DNA of 64,000 nucleotides, from IMG/VR virus record IMGVR_UViG_3300021197_001928, positions 1 to 64,000 of that record, one strand, 5' to 3'. Positions within the stretch are counted from its first letter, which is position 1, and each line of letters starts with the position of its first letter. Positions 48,901-57,673 of this stretch are shown here, one piece after another. Made by a program: the position numbers and the translations under genes. This DNA comes from a virus. Under the pieces are notes generated by a model that saw nothing but the letters and a program-made list of their open reading frames with translations, was not told the DNA's origin and ran no database searches.

Positions 48901-51900
48901 AACGGAATCGGGGCCATTCAACACCATATCCAGAACTTGCTCTACATTATCCTCTGATCGGTCTTTCTCTTGCTGCTTATAGTCGTCTAAAACGTCCTGA
49001 GGCAAAGAAGATAATGCTTCATCTGTCGCTTCATTTAGTGCTATCATTTCTGAATTTTCCAAACATTTGCTCGTTGGTGATTCTATGTATACAACTGAAT
49101 CGACTTGATTGTCCATTGCATCTAGCTGATCGGCAGTTAATAGCCCAGATGCCATTTGAAAAAATTCCCCAACAGCATCTGCATTTGATAGTAAATCAGC
49201 AAATGCTGGCGAATTGGCGCTAACCGACTCTGCTATACTTTTCAAATATTCGCTGTCCGGGTTGCCTGTTAGGGCACGTTTCATTTGTACATCAGTTCCT
49301 GCGTTTGAAATTGTCTTGGCTAATTTGCCATATTCCTCTTCAGGCAAGGGGGGTCGACCTTCAGGGGCCATACCGGCTGCTCTTAGAATATCTGACTCTT
49401 TGCAATCTTCCCTTCCAAGAAGGTCCATTAGACTAACGGTTGTAGGTAATTGGCCACCTAATAATTTACACAAAGATGCATCAATCAGTTGAGCTAGTTT
49501 GGCAAACAAAGCAGCCATTGCCTGCTTAAATGTTATTTTTAAAGCTGCTATGAACGCCTTGACAAGGTTATCGAGCATATTGCTCCAGCTAAACTTTGGA
49601 AACTGTTTTAGCGCTGGTAGTGCTAGATCTGGCTTTTCCCAATTGCAAGGGTCTAAAGTTAGTGTGCTCAAGAAGCTGTCAATTGGTGGAAATATAAAAT
49701 GAGTTCTTGGGCATTTAAATTTTGATACAATACTGGTTAGAATTTTAATTCCGGGCAAGTTGTCTATGGCGCTCATTATCTCTTGAATTTCTGCTGTTTC
49801 CATTATTGCATCTTTATATGCTTTCATAATTGCCTGTTGAGTATTACCAAGAGCCTTTCCCATTGTGCCCTGTTCGTAATTGTCTCCGGGATTCAGGCTG
49901 GCAAAATTGTTTTTGTTGGCTTCGGCCGATATTAAGGCTTGCCTTTCCTGTTCAGATAAGTTACTCCAATTCTCAAATTGTCTAGTTTCTTCCAAATCCT
50001 TCTGTAGATTTAGTGCCTCTCCACGCATCTGTTCTATTTTAGTTAGGGAAGCAATTGCCACTTTAGATAAATCTTGCATAACGCCAATAATATCTGGAGA
50101 CTCTCCGGATCTTAAATCTGAAATTTCTTGATTTACCTCTCTCATTTGATCTTCTTTCTCTTCTTGGCGAAAGCCTAGGTTGAATATCCGATCTTTGATC
50201 TCTTGTATTGCTGCGGGGTTCTCATCGAGAGCCACTTGTTCAAGTTCATTATCAGCTAATATTTCTCTTAGTTCTCTTATTTCTGCTTTTATGTCTGTTA
50301 TTTCTTTTGATACTTCTAATAATTTTTTTTCTTTTTCATATATTTTAGAAAGTATTATTTCATCGATAGCTGGGCTGTCTTCTACTGGTATATAATTTTT
50401 TATATTTGTGATATACTCACCGATTTGGGCGGGTGTTTCTCTTATTATAAATTTTAAAACATCGACTTTAGCGTTAAGGTCTCCAACTCTTTCGTCTGAG
50501 TTTGAGCCTTTTGTTTCCGACCAACCTTTTTTTTCGTTTGGGCTATAATCTAATATATAACTAATAAAAGATTCGGAAGCAAATGATATTTGTATATTTG
50601 CCTTAAAGTTTGCTTTTTTCAATTCTGAAAATATTTGTTTAATTCTATCCTGTAGTTTTGATAGCCCACTCTCAGCATTCAGTCTTTTATCCTTCGCTTC
50701 TGTTGCCCTGTTGGTTCGAGGTTCTGCTAATGAACCGGCTTTCCATCCGGGTTCCCATGGTGCCGGCATGTTTCCAAATTCTTTTTCGACAACTTTTCTA
50801 ATTTGCTCCTGTTTGTCTGCCGGTAGGGACATCACGATTACCTCTAGACCTTCTCCAGCAACATTTTTCATAACTGATTTGATAATAGATAAATAAGCAG
50901 AGCTTAAGTCCATGCCTCGAAACAAGCATTTTAATAGTGTCAAAGCAAAATCTTTAAATGAACAGGGGTTAAACATTCTTGCTAATGTCAACAGGTGTTC
51001 TCCGACACCCTCATCCCCCTCAAAAGATAATTTAAAATCGGACAAGGCCTTAAATATTGGGGATTTTTCTTTCATTTTTCTATTTTCTTTTCTATATTTG
51101 TCATGAACGTATGATTTCATATAATCTATTCGACCATTAAAAGTTTCCCTCTTAAATTTATCAGTGTCAAAACCAAAATTAGGTATAGTTTTAAATACTT
51201 TTGTCTTATCTGGGTCGAAATCAGAGGGAGTCTGGTCGAAAATATAACCATTTCCATACATGGAGATGCAGTTTGCTTGATTAAACTGGTATGCAAAAGC
51301 ATTAGAAAAACTCAATGCAGTTTTCAATACCGCACCATTAATTGCATTTATATCAGACAGGCATGTATCTGGTCTTTGATCTTTAAATTTTTCAGCGCTC
51401 CCAAAATCAATGCTTAGTTGCGGAAAGGTATATTCTACAACAAAATCTAACCAATTTGGAGTTTGTCTGGCTGTAAGCTTTGGGTGTATTTTATCAAGCA
51501 CGGCAACATAGCCCATCGTTGTTTGGTCCATATTATATTTTCTTATGAAACGTCCGATACCGCCCTTTTTCATCTTTTTCCAGCGGCAATTTTTCTTTTT
51601 AACTCTAATTCTCTTAATCTTAAATGGCTTTTCTTCATCAGATTTATCAAAAGTTATCTCTATTTGGTGTGCCCTTGGCCCAAAGGAGGGAGCATTTCCA
51701 TATTTAAAGTTATTATTTTCTATAAGAGTTTCAAGTGCACTTCTAAATCTTTTCATCCTTCCTATTACAAAGGACAAATAAAATTGTTTGTTTGATTCCG
51801 CAAAGAATAAGCTGCCGTTCTCCATTTGGAAAAAATGTGACTGGTATTTAGAGAAAACCTCCAAGGCAGAAGTCGTTTCTTTCAACGCTGTGTCGAATTC

Positions 51901-52602
51901 TTCAACATTCATAACTAACTTCTTGACACTAGTATCAACCTCTGGTATATCGGGCATGTCTGGTACCCTGTCTAAGACAAATGCTGGTACGGTTATTAAT
52001 ACTTGTAATATACCATTGTCACTCAAGGTAGTAAATCTAAATTCTGGGGTTCTTGCATACACCTCTAGGGCGTCCATATTTGTTGCCTTGCCACCAACAA
52101 CCGGCGGACTGTCTCCTTTAGTTGTAGGCACAGTGTGGTATGTGAGCGTAGTTGTTCCTAAATCAACAGGGCGCTCTTCTAAATTTATATAGTCATCAAA
52201 GTTTACATCAAAAGTTGTACCACATTGACCTCCGGGATTTTCAGGTGGTAATGCACAAATTATTTCGTCAGAAATCATTTTACCATAATAAGCCAACATC
52301 ATACGAATACCGGGCTTTACGTAAGTTCTCTTTAATGCTTGAAATCCGTTGCTTTCCGATGCCACTCCAATAGTACCAACAGTAAATGTATCTCCATTTT
52401 CATTTATCGTAACTGATATGGAGTATTCGCAAGTTTTCTTGTTTAAAAAGGGCTTATCCAGCGTCCACCAGTCAGGGGGCACAAAATTCTCGTCTGGTAT
52501 GCATGTTGGGCAGACCTTATCGGGCTCTTTTTCTTGTTTGGGTCCTATTTCACAAATGTCTTGCTGAGAAACAAGAAATTCTGATTTGTTTTCTATTGCC
52601 AT
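45916..52602 (-). CDS. Giant virion protein (2228 aa), tail/baseplate hub or tape-measure candidate
   Basis: The largest product here. The N-terminal 60 residues contain clustered Cys (C-E-I-G, V-C-P-T-C-I-P); residues to about 420 are beta-rich. Then come long charged helical segments (about 640-680 and 765-880) that look like coiled coil. An amphipathic, moderately hydrophobic region lies around 1035, and a strongly hydrophobic Gly/Ala-rich segment around 1770-1800 (L-I-A-A-G-G-L-L-A-A-P-A-F-V-G-I-G). Coiled coil plus internal hydrophobic segments are features of tape-measure and hub proteins that enter membranes. Its location between a hub-peptidase-like gene and gp25 favours a baseplate hub complex. 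Neither role is proven. Confidence 0.65.
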   Translation of the reverse strand: MAIENKSEFLVSQQDICEIGPKQEKEPDKVCPTCIPDENFVPPDWWTLDKPFLNKKTCEYSISVTINENGDTFTVGTIGVASESNGFQALKRTYVKPGIRMMLAYYGKMISDEIICALPPENPGGQCGTTFDVNFDDYINLEERPVDLGTTTLTYHTVPTTKGDSPPVVGGKATNMDALEVYARTPEFRFTTLSDNGILQVLITVPAFVLDRVPDMPDIPEVDTSVKKLVMNVEEFDTALKETTSALEVFSKYQSHFFQMENGSLFFAESNKQFYLSFVIGRMKRFRSALETLIENNNFKYGNAPSFGPRAHQIEITFDKSDEEKPFKIKRIRVKKKNCRWKKMKKGGIGRFIRKYNMDQTTMGYVAVLDKIHPKLTARQTPNWLDFVVEYTFPQLSIDFGSAEKFKDQRPDTCLSDINAINGAVLKTALSFSNAFAYQFNQANCISMYGNGYIFDQTPSDFDPDKTKVFKTIPNFGFDTDKFKRETFNGRIDYMKSYVHDKYRKENRKMKEKSPIFKALSDFKLSFEGDEGVGEHLLTLARMFNPCSFKDFALTLLKCLFRGMDLSSAYLSIIKSVMKNVAGEGLEVIVMSLPADKQEQIRKVVEKEFGNMPAPWEPGWKAGSLAEPRTNRATEAKDKRLNAESGLSKLQDRIKQIFSELKKANFKANIQISFASESFISYILDYSPNEKKGWSETKGSNSDERVGDLNAKVDVLKFIIRETPAQIGEYITNIKNYIPVEDSPAIDEIILSKIYEKEKKLLEVSKEITDIKAEIRELREILADNELEQVALDENPAAIQEIKDRIFNLGFRQEEKEDQMREVNQEISDLRSGESPDIIGVMQDLSKVAIASLTKIEQMRGEALNLQKDLEETRQFENWSNLSEQERQALISAEANKNNFASLNPGDNYEQGTMGKALGNTQQAIMKAYKDAIMETAEIQEIMSAIDNLPGIKILTSIVSKFKCPRTHFIFPPIDSFLSTLTLDPCNWEKPDLALPALKQFPKFSWSNMLDNLVKAFIAALKITFKQAMAALFAKLAQLIDASLCKLLGGQLPTTVSLMDLLGREDCKESDILRAAGMAPEGRPPLPEEEYGKLAKTISNAGTDVQMKRALTGNPDSEYLKSIAESVSANSPAFADLLSNADAVGEFFQMASGLLTADQLDAMDNQVDSVVYIESPTSKCLENSEMIALNEATDEALSSLPQDVLDDYKQQEKDRSEDNVEQVLDMVLNGPDSVLGDIIDQALSPTTDPDCVDNINSVGAVLKKARETESFKNVKAGIFKRVQKAFMDDMVDWNLWEPFDGPGILGQILADKKGGSLNYYNWYRNVRSSLGPLAFIFPESADLPNTVAIEMRNQFLAQTEEWDKDKTPKMNLTFTGDYEDGLFETKIKVYDGGEDSFAHKIRIVTPEFPDYNIEVMESVEEVHMKMLNDLDPYIEAGGRYRAKIMRAMLEKSWSLFGESKMTLDDAEDAISIINKIMFDKVLKLLVSDSSGQPSQGFLYGYNAVEISAADLTYVNPESGATEYTYEESAKVLGRSLTNNPRVMFLDPAQHGGSYSAPFYNILAEEKQGWSQFAKVIVSNIKGCKDVQSNFMFFQDIMDKMGEDESSIKPDERLQLAPDCVIEKPFDKIANPSTLSTIGGVVTAIIRMHVVDYMLRTFPINANVDMNFKRNHSKMISRLIVRKLEESLSNQFSLFASTYEGGVYWYLFVEQAMQLLKRKMDSGEIESDSQLDDIMNALNEIQKTYVSPTYADVFGDFKNDGVVDRVSIGGLIAAGGLLAAPAFVGIGATAIALSSAFTLNQLRFAAKLGAIHDVMGECMEGLSYLVEEQLNFYSDMLSEVIQPRPYIYDISKFLIGSSNIMMKGNIRAGEVEVEAPTGGKSNFDYGSIPDCVNSVNSQHPLDGIEIDANELNENGGLFLEKYLRIEDKKVSPQTIAAQRIQLNRSFLDNRDNNLKGVVNIAKFKEFLSTNASNIPVDANVSDFFGNAKLKLLEDGYDGSIGVKFGVRLCMVMPRNFEPLKSITQEIMQKANQEKSYVFKYPPTVSSKYVFPICSFERDIPDNKLASYIDSDSNFNQDLKCYVDLMCETPEFKLLFDHITSAKRIPSIACIYSYLNFYSSLGRDPDEREDEDDNKPVRLENLFNDTKDELRKLFVSNYKRKDFDPDNEEEKSGGFVENLTKDILSKTVNNIFIGADVPWWMKSKFKRKETDEDGKPCGNQFSGLVNIAGE

Positions 52603-52609
52603 AATTACC

Positions 52610-53566
52610 TCAAGTTATAAATACTGAATTGCTTACGATTGACTTGGCTCCCTTAAGTATCTCCAAATCATCTAAATAATTCATTTTTCTTAATTCAGAG
52701 TTTATGGAACCAAATATTTGTTCTGTCCATTGTCCAATATTTCCAGCGAAATTGGTTGAAAATGGAGGGGATCCGAATGTTAGCACCGACATCATGCCAT
52801 TAAGAGCCATTAAATTTTCTGCTATGGTTTGTACGCTTTGATTAAAGTTCTTTAGTTGCTCTTCGACGGTATCCAAGTATTCTATCAAATTATCACCTAA
52901 AACTGCGGGCTGTAATAGGTTTTCTGACCCTGCTACAAGGTCAATCCGTGGTCTAGATAGCTTTCCACCTAGCGTGTTTGTTTCTCCATCTTTCCCTAAA
53001 CCCTCAACATTTGAGGCGCCGCCACAATAAATTCTAAACGTTTCCCTTCCAATAATTCTAACATTGTCTGCTTTTATTCCAACGGCAGATTTATTGCTAA
53101 TTACACCAGATGGTGTCTTGGTGTTTTTCATTCCAAAATATTGGTCTATGTTCAGGGATTTTTGTGTTATGTAGATCCTTGCGGCGTCTGTTATGAAATT
53201 TGGATTAACGGTTTCTTCTTCTCCGATTGGCTTTTTACCTTTTGCCATCTCATGAGCAGAATTCAAAGCGCATCTTCCAACTACTAAATCAATCATTCCA
53301 CATGATGTGTACCCTTGGCCACCACAACCAGAAACAAGAGAATCGGGCCTATCTCTCCCTAAGACTATAAAGCAGTTATTGTTTGGTTCTCCCGGCTTGG
53401 TATACTGTGTTATCACCTTTTCGCACTGGGCTCTTCTAAAATTGGGAACAGGTTCTCTGACTGTTGTGCAAAAGAGTCCTTCTTCTACACCTAGGTCAAT
53501 CATTTCCTCAATGTTGTCATCATATTTTATCCTTTTAAAAGGAGTAAACTTTGGTATTGTTGGCAT
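52610..53566 (-). CDS. Tail/baseplate-associated protein, unknown exact role
   Basis: A 318-residue protein. The first half includes a Cys/Gly-rich stretch (G-C-G-G-Q-G-Y-T-S-C-G-M-I-D-L-V-V-G-R-C) and a metal- or disulfide-capable R-I-Y-C-G-G. The C-terminal 100 residues look helical (Y-L-D-T-V-E-E-Q-L-K-N-F) followed by a Phe/Gly-rich part. It is placed between the M23 peptidase and the giant 2228-residue gene, separated by 12 and 7 bases. In this order it probably belongs to the baseplate hub. No named family is recognised. Confidence 0.6.
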   Translation of the reverse strand: MPTIPKFTPFKRIKYDDNIEEMIDLGVEEGLFCTTVREPVPNFRRAQCEKVITQYTKPGEPNNNCFIVLGRDRPDSLVSGCGGQGYTSCGMIDLVVGRCALNSAHEMAKGKKPIGEEETVNPNFITDAARIYITQKSLNIDQYFGMKNTKTPSGVISNKSAVGIKADNVRIIGRETFRIYCGGASNVEGLGKDGETNTLGGKLSRPRIDLVAGSENLLQPAVLGDNLIEYLDTVEEQLKNFNQSVQTIAENLMALNGMMSVLTFGSPPFSTNFAGNIGQWTEQIFGSINSELRKMNYLDDLEILKGAKSIVSNSVFIT

Positions 53567-53578
53567 ATTTTCCTCTTA

Positions 53579-54904
53579 TTATGGGTCGGTAGATGTTGAA
53601 GATGTTGATAATGATGCTGAATTTGGATCAATTTTCCATCCATGCTTTTCTTTTATTGACCCTCTTTTGTTTGGCCACCCTAAGCTTAACATTGGATTAA
53701 GTTTAACGTATTTTCCCTTTGCAAGAATTTTTAAATTTAAATGCAGGTGACTCCCTGTACTGCCGCCTTCATTTCCTTGGGCGGCGATTGCTTGACCTTG
53801 TCTTACAGTCTCTCCAACTTTAACATATGAACCTCCAACATGTCCATATTCAGCAATAATTGTTTGAGATGAGCCATCTAGAGCCGTCACTTTACTCCTT
53901 ATACGAACCCATGCACCAAATCCACCAACCTTTGATCCATCAATTGATGTGCCTCTAGAATCTATAACGTCTCCCGCAAAAAGACTATATAATGGGCCTA
54001 GGTGAGGACCAACATCAAAATCAACTCCACCATGTCCCGATAAAGCTGCGCCGCCAAATGGATCAGGTCGTGACCCCATTACAGAAGTTACATAAGTCTC
54101 TTTAGGGTTGCCTATAAAAGAAGAGTTAGGAAACATTGTGCTTTTATTCAAACTATTATCCCAGAGAGGTAAGATTCTGATGTCTTGGTCCGGAGGCACT
54201 GGAGGGTTTGGTGGTAGCCTATACACTGGCTTTCCTGCATCGTTAAGAATGCCGGGCACAGGTTTTGGATCTGGTCCTGAATTATAGGCTGTCCAGAGTG
54301 ACATATCATAACCCGGTGTTCCAAATGCGCCGGCACCTGAAAATCCCGGCACAAGTCCGTCTTGTAACCCAAGGCCTCCTCCGGCTTCGTAACACCCCTT
54401 ACCTTTTCTAGATAGTTGGTTTGACTTCACATCTGGTAATAAAGTAAATTCGGCACCTCTTGTTTTGCCACCTTGCTTTGGTGCTCCCCCCGGAAAGCTA
54501 ACTAAAACCTGTATATTGGTGAGAGTGCTTGGTACATTTATATCCATCCCTGCCTGTTGTAATTCACTGCTGAAAAAAGTAGAAATAGCAGTTGTGTGGC
54601 TAAATGCTAATATTGCATCTTGTTTTTTTGAAAACTTTCTCGCATTACCTGTGTCATCTGAACACCTGTTTGCGGGGATATGATGACCATGAAGCTCTGG
54701 TATTCTTATTGTTGCTATGATTTTGTCTCCCTTATCCGTCTTTACAGCCTGCCAAGATATTATAGATCCAAGATACGGACCCTCTTTTAAGTCTGAACTG
54801 TCTTCGATAACCAAATCATTTAACTCTTCATTTTGCATTTGAAGTCTTGTTTTATAATCCGACAAATCATAAGCGTTTGCTGTTTTATTATATTTATAAC
54901 TCAC
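53579..54904 (-). CDS. Baseplate hub-like protein with M23 peptidase domain
   Basis: A 441-residue protein. Residues 40-160 look like a beta-rich OB-like region (G-S-I-I-S-W-Q-A-V, A-T-I-R-I-P-E-L-H-G-H). A Pro/Gly-rich linker follows (about 160-260). The C-terminal domain is a LytM/M23 zinc peptidase: G-H-G-G-V-D-F near 290 supplies His and Asp ligands, and G-S-H-L-H-L-N near 386 supplies the H-x-H pair, with Y-G-H-V-G-G between. M23 enzymes cut peptide cross-links of peptidoglycan. In a tail block this replaces the lysozyme domain of T4 gp5 for local wall digestion during entry. ATGA overlap with the downstream-named 96-residue gene upstream. Confidence 0.83.
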   Translation of the reverse strand: MSYKYNKTANAYDLSDYKTRLQMQNEELNDLVIEDSSDLKEGPYLGSIISWQAVKTDKGDKIIATIRIPELHGHHIPANRCSDDTGNARKFSKKQDAILAFSHTTAISTFFSSELQQAGMDINVPSTLTNIQVLVSFPGGAPKQGGKTRGAEFTLLPDVKSNQLSRKGKGCYEAGGGLGLQDGLVPGFSGAGAFGTPGYDMSLWTAYNSGPDPKPVPGILNDAGKPVYRLPPNPPVPPDQDIRILPLWDNSLNKSTMFPNSSFIGNPKETYVTSVMGSRPDPFGGAALSGHGGVDFDVGPHLGPLYSLFAGDVIDSRGTSIDGSKVGGFGAWVRIRSKVTALDGSSQTIIAEYGHVGGSYVKVGETVRQGQAIAAQGNEGGSTGSHLHLNLKILAKGKYVKLNPMLSLGWPNKRGSIKEKHGWKIDPNSASLSTSSTSTDP

Positions 54905-55191
54905 TCATCACTCTCCGATGAAATTGCATTGTAAATGTCTTCCATATCTTTCTTACTAAGACCTTCGCTGTTTTTATCTTTTGAAACCATTCCAGCAATC
55001 TTAACCAATTGTTCATTGGAACGCTGTAAGGTTTCAACGTATTTAGACATAACCAAGCCAACCTCTTTGTGTCTGGATTCATCTTTGGATAGCCACTTAA
55101 TTGCATCATCTAGCAATTCACGTGTTATTTTACGATCATTGCGAATGTTATCAAGAACCTCATCAATATATTTATCTAACTTTTTACTCAT
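54901..55191 (-). CDS. Small helical protein after the late sigma factor
   Basis: A 96-residue, mostly helical, acidic/basic mixed protein (N-terminus K-L-D-K-Y-I-D-E-V-L-D-N-I; C-terminus S-E-G-L-S-K-K-D-M-E-D-I). It lies 21 bases after the gp55-like gene and overlaps the M23 gene. Its position next to a late sigma raises the option of a co-activator like T4 gp33 (112 aa, which has a hydrophobic clamp-binding C-terminus), but the C-terminus here is acidic (S-S-E-S-D-E) and no such motif is obvious. Unknown. Confidence 0.5.
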   Translation of the reverse strand: MSKKLDKYIDEVLDNIRNDRKITRELLDDAIKWLSKDESRHKEVGLVMSKYVETLQRSNEQLVKIAGMVSKDKNSEGLSKKDMEDIYNAISSESDE

Positions 55192-55212
55192 ATCACCCTA
55201 AATAGAAATTAA

Positions 55213-55899
55213 TCAAATTTTACCCTTATCCCAGTCGTCCTTAAAGAGCCTATATTTTTTTCTGAATTTGTTTAGCTGGCATACAATCTGCTTTGTATTC
55301 ATTCCTGTTATTTCACGAAGGTAAAGATATATAGCCTTTTTGTTGAAAATCTCAATCTTTTCAACAGATCCTAGGATCTCCCTGATTGCAAAATAAACTT
55401 TCTTTTCATTATCTTTCATATCATCAGTGCCCCAGCCATCCATCTCAAGCCACAATTTAAGCCAAAAGTCTTCTTTTTCCTTGTCTTCATGATAAGGATT
55501 AAAACAAACAATCTTAGAAGGATCAACTTCATTGAGAGCCTTTTCATAGTCGACTTCTCTTTGGTTTCTTTTTGTGGTCTTCTTTACTTGATGAATAAAC
55601 CAGTTCTTGGTTATAACGCTAAAATAAGAAAAGGCCTTTGAACCTTTCTTTGGGTCGTATTTCTCTAGTATTGTTGTCAACCAGACTTTACACTCACACC
55701 TTAGCTCATCAACATTTGGCAGTGTAGTAAATTTATAGGTAAAGACAATTTTATCAACCATCTGGTCAAAGGCTGGTTGTATCCATCTAACATATAAATC
55801 TGTTCTTATTTTGTTGCAATCTGTTTGCGTGTAATCAATTATTGCTTGTTCGTGTTCCTGCGTAAAATACATTTTCTTGGTCGATTTTCTTCGTGGCAT
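55213..55899 (-). CDS. Late-transcription sigma factor, T4 gp55-like
   Basis: A 228-residue protein. F-T-Y-K-F-T-T-L-P-N-V-D-E-L-R-C-E-C-K-V-W-L-T-T-I-L-E-K-Y-D opens a sigma region 2-like domain, followed by K-G-S-K-A-F-S-Y-F-S-V-I-T-K-N-W-F-I (about residues 85-105), the core-binding and -10 recognition part. The C-terminal third (Y-L-R-E-I-T-G-M-N-T-K-Q-I) looks like a helix-turn-helix segment. T4 gp55 is 185 residues and directs host RNA polymerase to TATAAATA-type late promoters with the sliding clamp. It overlaps the upstream membrane gene by 65 bases; a GAGG twelve bases before the ATG is a weak ribosome site. Confidence 0.78.
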   Translation of the reverse strand: MPRRKSTKKMYFTQEHEQAIIDYTQTDCNKIRTDLYVRWIQPAFDQMVDKIVFTYKFTTLPNVDELRCECKVWLTTILEKYDPKKGSKAFSYFSVITKNWFIHQVKKTTKRNQREVDYEKALNEVDPSKIVCFNPYHEDKEKEDFWLKLWLEMDGWGTDDMKDNEKKVYFAIREILGSVEKIEIFNKKAIYLYLREITGMNTKQIVCQLNKFRKKYRLFKDDWDKGKI

Positions 55900-56251
55900 C
55901 TTTTATATTTTCCTCTTGGTTTTCTTCTAATTCTTCTACTTTGTCTTCCGGATTTTCATCTGGTGGTACTGCTATCTCATAAATGTCTTCGTACTCTTCT
56001 AAAACTTCATGAAGGCTAGTTGTGTGCTTCATAAGGTGCTCCAGAGTCTCGTCTCCATAAAACATTTCCATACTGTATATTGTTTTTATGTGGTTTCTAT
56101 AACTTGCTATCATTTGGGCTAAATCGCTCAGATTTTCGCCTACAAAAAATAGCTTACCCAATAGTGAACGAATGTAATAAAGAGCTAATAAATTAGCACT
56201 CACGGACGTTAAAAGGGCTAATATAAGCCAGAATGTTAAATCAATCTTCAT
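55835..56251 (-). CDS. Small N-terminally anchored membrane protein
   Basis: A 138-residue protein with an N-terminal transmembrane segment (L-T-F-W-L-I-L-A-L-L-T-S-V-S-A-N-L-L-A-L), a helical body with the element M-E-M-F-Y-G-D-E-T-L, and an acidic Glu-rich C-terminus. Proteins with this L-T-F-W-L-x-L-A and M-F-Y-G-D-E-T-L pairing recur in marine T4-like phages to my knowledge, always next to the late sigma gene region. Function is unknown. The C-terminal part is coded in an overlap with the sigma gene. Confidence 0.65.
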   Translation of the reverse strand: MKIDLTFWLILALLTSVSANLLALYYIRSLLGKLFFVGENLSDLAQMIASYRNHIKTIYSMEMFYGDETLEHLMKHTTSLHEVLEEYEDIYEIAVPPDENPEDKVEELEENQEENIKDATKKIDQENVFYAGTRTSNN

Positions 56252-56498
56252 AAATTTGGCTCCTTGCTTCTTTTTTCATATTTTTAAGAAGCTCTTGATT
56301 TTGTTTGATATAATCGTTCGTAATATCTCCAGTTGCCTGCTTGTCAGTTGCAACTTCCTTTATGGATGGAATTTGTGGTACCCTAATTAAGTGATCTTCT
56401 ATATTACAAAGATCACACTTGAGTTGGCTATCTCTCATTCCATGCCACACTTGAAAGTGCCCCTCACAAGACAGGCAACGATATACATACCTTGGCAT
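56241..56498 (-). CDS. FmdB-type zinc ribbon protein
   Basis: An 85-residue protein whose first 40 residues form a putative zinc ribbon: P-R-Y-V-Y-R-C-L-S-C (C8, C11) and L-K-C-D-L-C (C28, C31), the FmdB family pattern. The rest is charged and helical. Such ribbons are widespread small regulators of uncertain function. It is overlapped by 11 bases by the next gene and abuts the preceding one, close to the late sigma, so a transcription-related role is plausible but unproven. Confidence 0.75.
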   Translation of the reverse strand: MPRYVYRCLSCEGHFQVWHGMRDSQLKCDLCNIEDHLIRVPQIPSIKEVATDKQATGDITNDYIKQNQELLKNMKKEARSQIYED

Positions 56499-56713
56499 TA
56501 ACTTGTAACAACTCGGCTTGTTTCAGTGGTAGTGGTTACTGGTGATCCCTCTCCTTTGACTAAAGGCGGATTCATTACAACCAACTGTCCGGCGTCGTCG
56601 ATTTGTACATTGAAGCCCTGAAGAACGGGAACAATATCGGCCTGTTCCATCAGGGATTTTTGCAGAGCCATCATTACGGCTCCAATTGCTTGATTTGATA
56701 ATTTATAATTCAT
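56498..56713 (-). CDS. Small conserved phage protein, unknown function
   Basis: A 71-residue protein with a helical N-terminus (N-Q-A-I-G-A-V-M-M-A-L-Q-K-S-L-M), a strand I-V-P-V-L-Q-G-F, then D-D-A-G-Q-L-V-V-M-N-P-P and a Thr/Ser-rich tail. This small protein with the N-P-P motif recurs in T4-like marine phages, without known function. It lies nine bases after the sugar epimerase and begins the regulatory block. Confidence 0.6.
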   Translation of the reverse strand: MNYKLSNQAIGAVMMALQKSLMEQADIVPVLQGFNVQIDDAGQLVVMNPPLVKGEGSPVTTTTETSRVVTS

Positions 56714-56722
56714 TTTTAGCTC

Positions 56723-57673
56723 CTACCATTTAAAATTATTCTTATAATATTCAACGATTTTTATAAGTTCTTCGTCAAATTTCTTTTTTGGGCTCCAACC
56801 TAAACGTCTTAATTTATTATCATTAAGAGCGTATCTTACGTCTTGCCCTTCTCTTTTGTATTCGAGATTTAAATTGTTTATGTAATCCTTGTCTGTTCCT
56901 TTAAAACACTTTATTATTTTTCTAGCTGTTTCTATATTTTTCTGCTCGAATCCGCCTGCAACATTATAAATTTCATTAACTGTTCCGGATTCAATTATCT
57001 TGACCACTGCTGATGCTGTATCATCTGCGTGGAGCCAATTGCGTATTGGGTCTCCTTTATCGTGTAACCTTATTTTTTTCCCTCTCATTAGGTGTTTTAC
57101 ACAAATGGGAATAAGTTTTTCAGGATATTGCCCTATACCATAATTGTTTGTCGGTCTCAATATGACATATTTTATATTGTAAGTACGGGCCCAAGCAAAA
57201 ATTAACATATCAGAAGATGCCTTTGAAGCAGAATACGGGTTAGAGGGTTTGAGAATGTCAGTCTCAACGTGCTCACCATTAGCTATATCACCATACACCT
57301 CATCTGTACTGAAGTGAAAAAAGACTGGTTGATCGTCTACGTTTTTTGGCTTTTTTCTGATTAGATCCAATATATTTTTAACTCCAACGACATTTGAATG
57401 TATGAAATCTTCTGATTCAATTATGCTGTTTCCTACGTGTGATTCTGCCGCTATATTGATTATGTAGTCACAATCAGGTATATACTTTATCTTGGCGATA
57501 TCTTTTTTGACAAAGGTAAAGTTTTTATGTTTCACAAATTCATCTAAAAAATTTAGATTCGCAGCATAAGTGCATTTGTCGATGCCATAAACTTTCCAAC
57601 CTTTCTCTAAGCACTGTCTGGTTACATAAGAACCAATAAGGCCCAAGCAGCCAGTTATTACAACTAATTTCAT
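56723..57673 (-). CDS. NAD-dependent nucleotide-sugar epimerase/dehydratase (RfbB-like)
   Basis: A 316-residue extended short-chain dehydrogenase. The NAD-binding G-x-x-G-x-x-G is G8-C-L-G11-L-I-G14. The active site has F-S-T-D-E-V-Y-G (122-128) and Y147-S-A-S-K151. Substrate-loop elements R-P-T-N-N-Y-G and R-N-W-L-H-A-D-D match the dTDP-glucose 4,6-dehydratase branch. The D-E pair after S-T suggests dehydratase chemistry, but epimerases of this group share much of it. It converts a nucleotide-activated sugar in the cytoplasm. It ends the glycan island; earlier genes encode steps that could produce its substrate. Confidence 0.85.
   Translation of the reverse strand: MKLVVITGCLGLIGSYVTRQCLEKGWKVYGIDKCTYAANLNFLDEFVKHKNFTFVKKDIAKIKYIPDCDYIINIAAESHVGNSIIESEDFIHSNVVGVKNILDLIRKKPKNVDDQPVFFHFSTDEVYGDIANGEHVETDILKPSNPYSASKASSDMLIFAWARTYNIKYVILRPTNNYGIGQYPEKLIPICVKHLMRGKKIRLHDKGDPIRNWLHADDTASAVVKIIESGTVNEIYNVAGGFEQKNIETARKIIKCFKGTDKDYINNLNLEYKREGQDVRYALNDNKLRRLGWSPKKKFDEELIKIVEYYKNNFKW

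Noticed and set aside
54901-55191. Assignment as a T4 gp33-type late co-activator
   Set aside because: Only position and size support it; no clamp-binding C-terminal motif is visible, so it is left as unknown.
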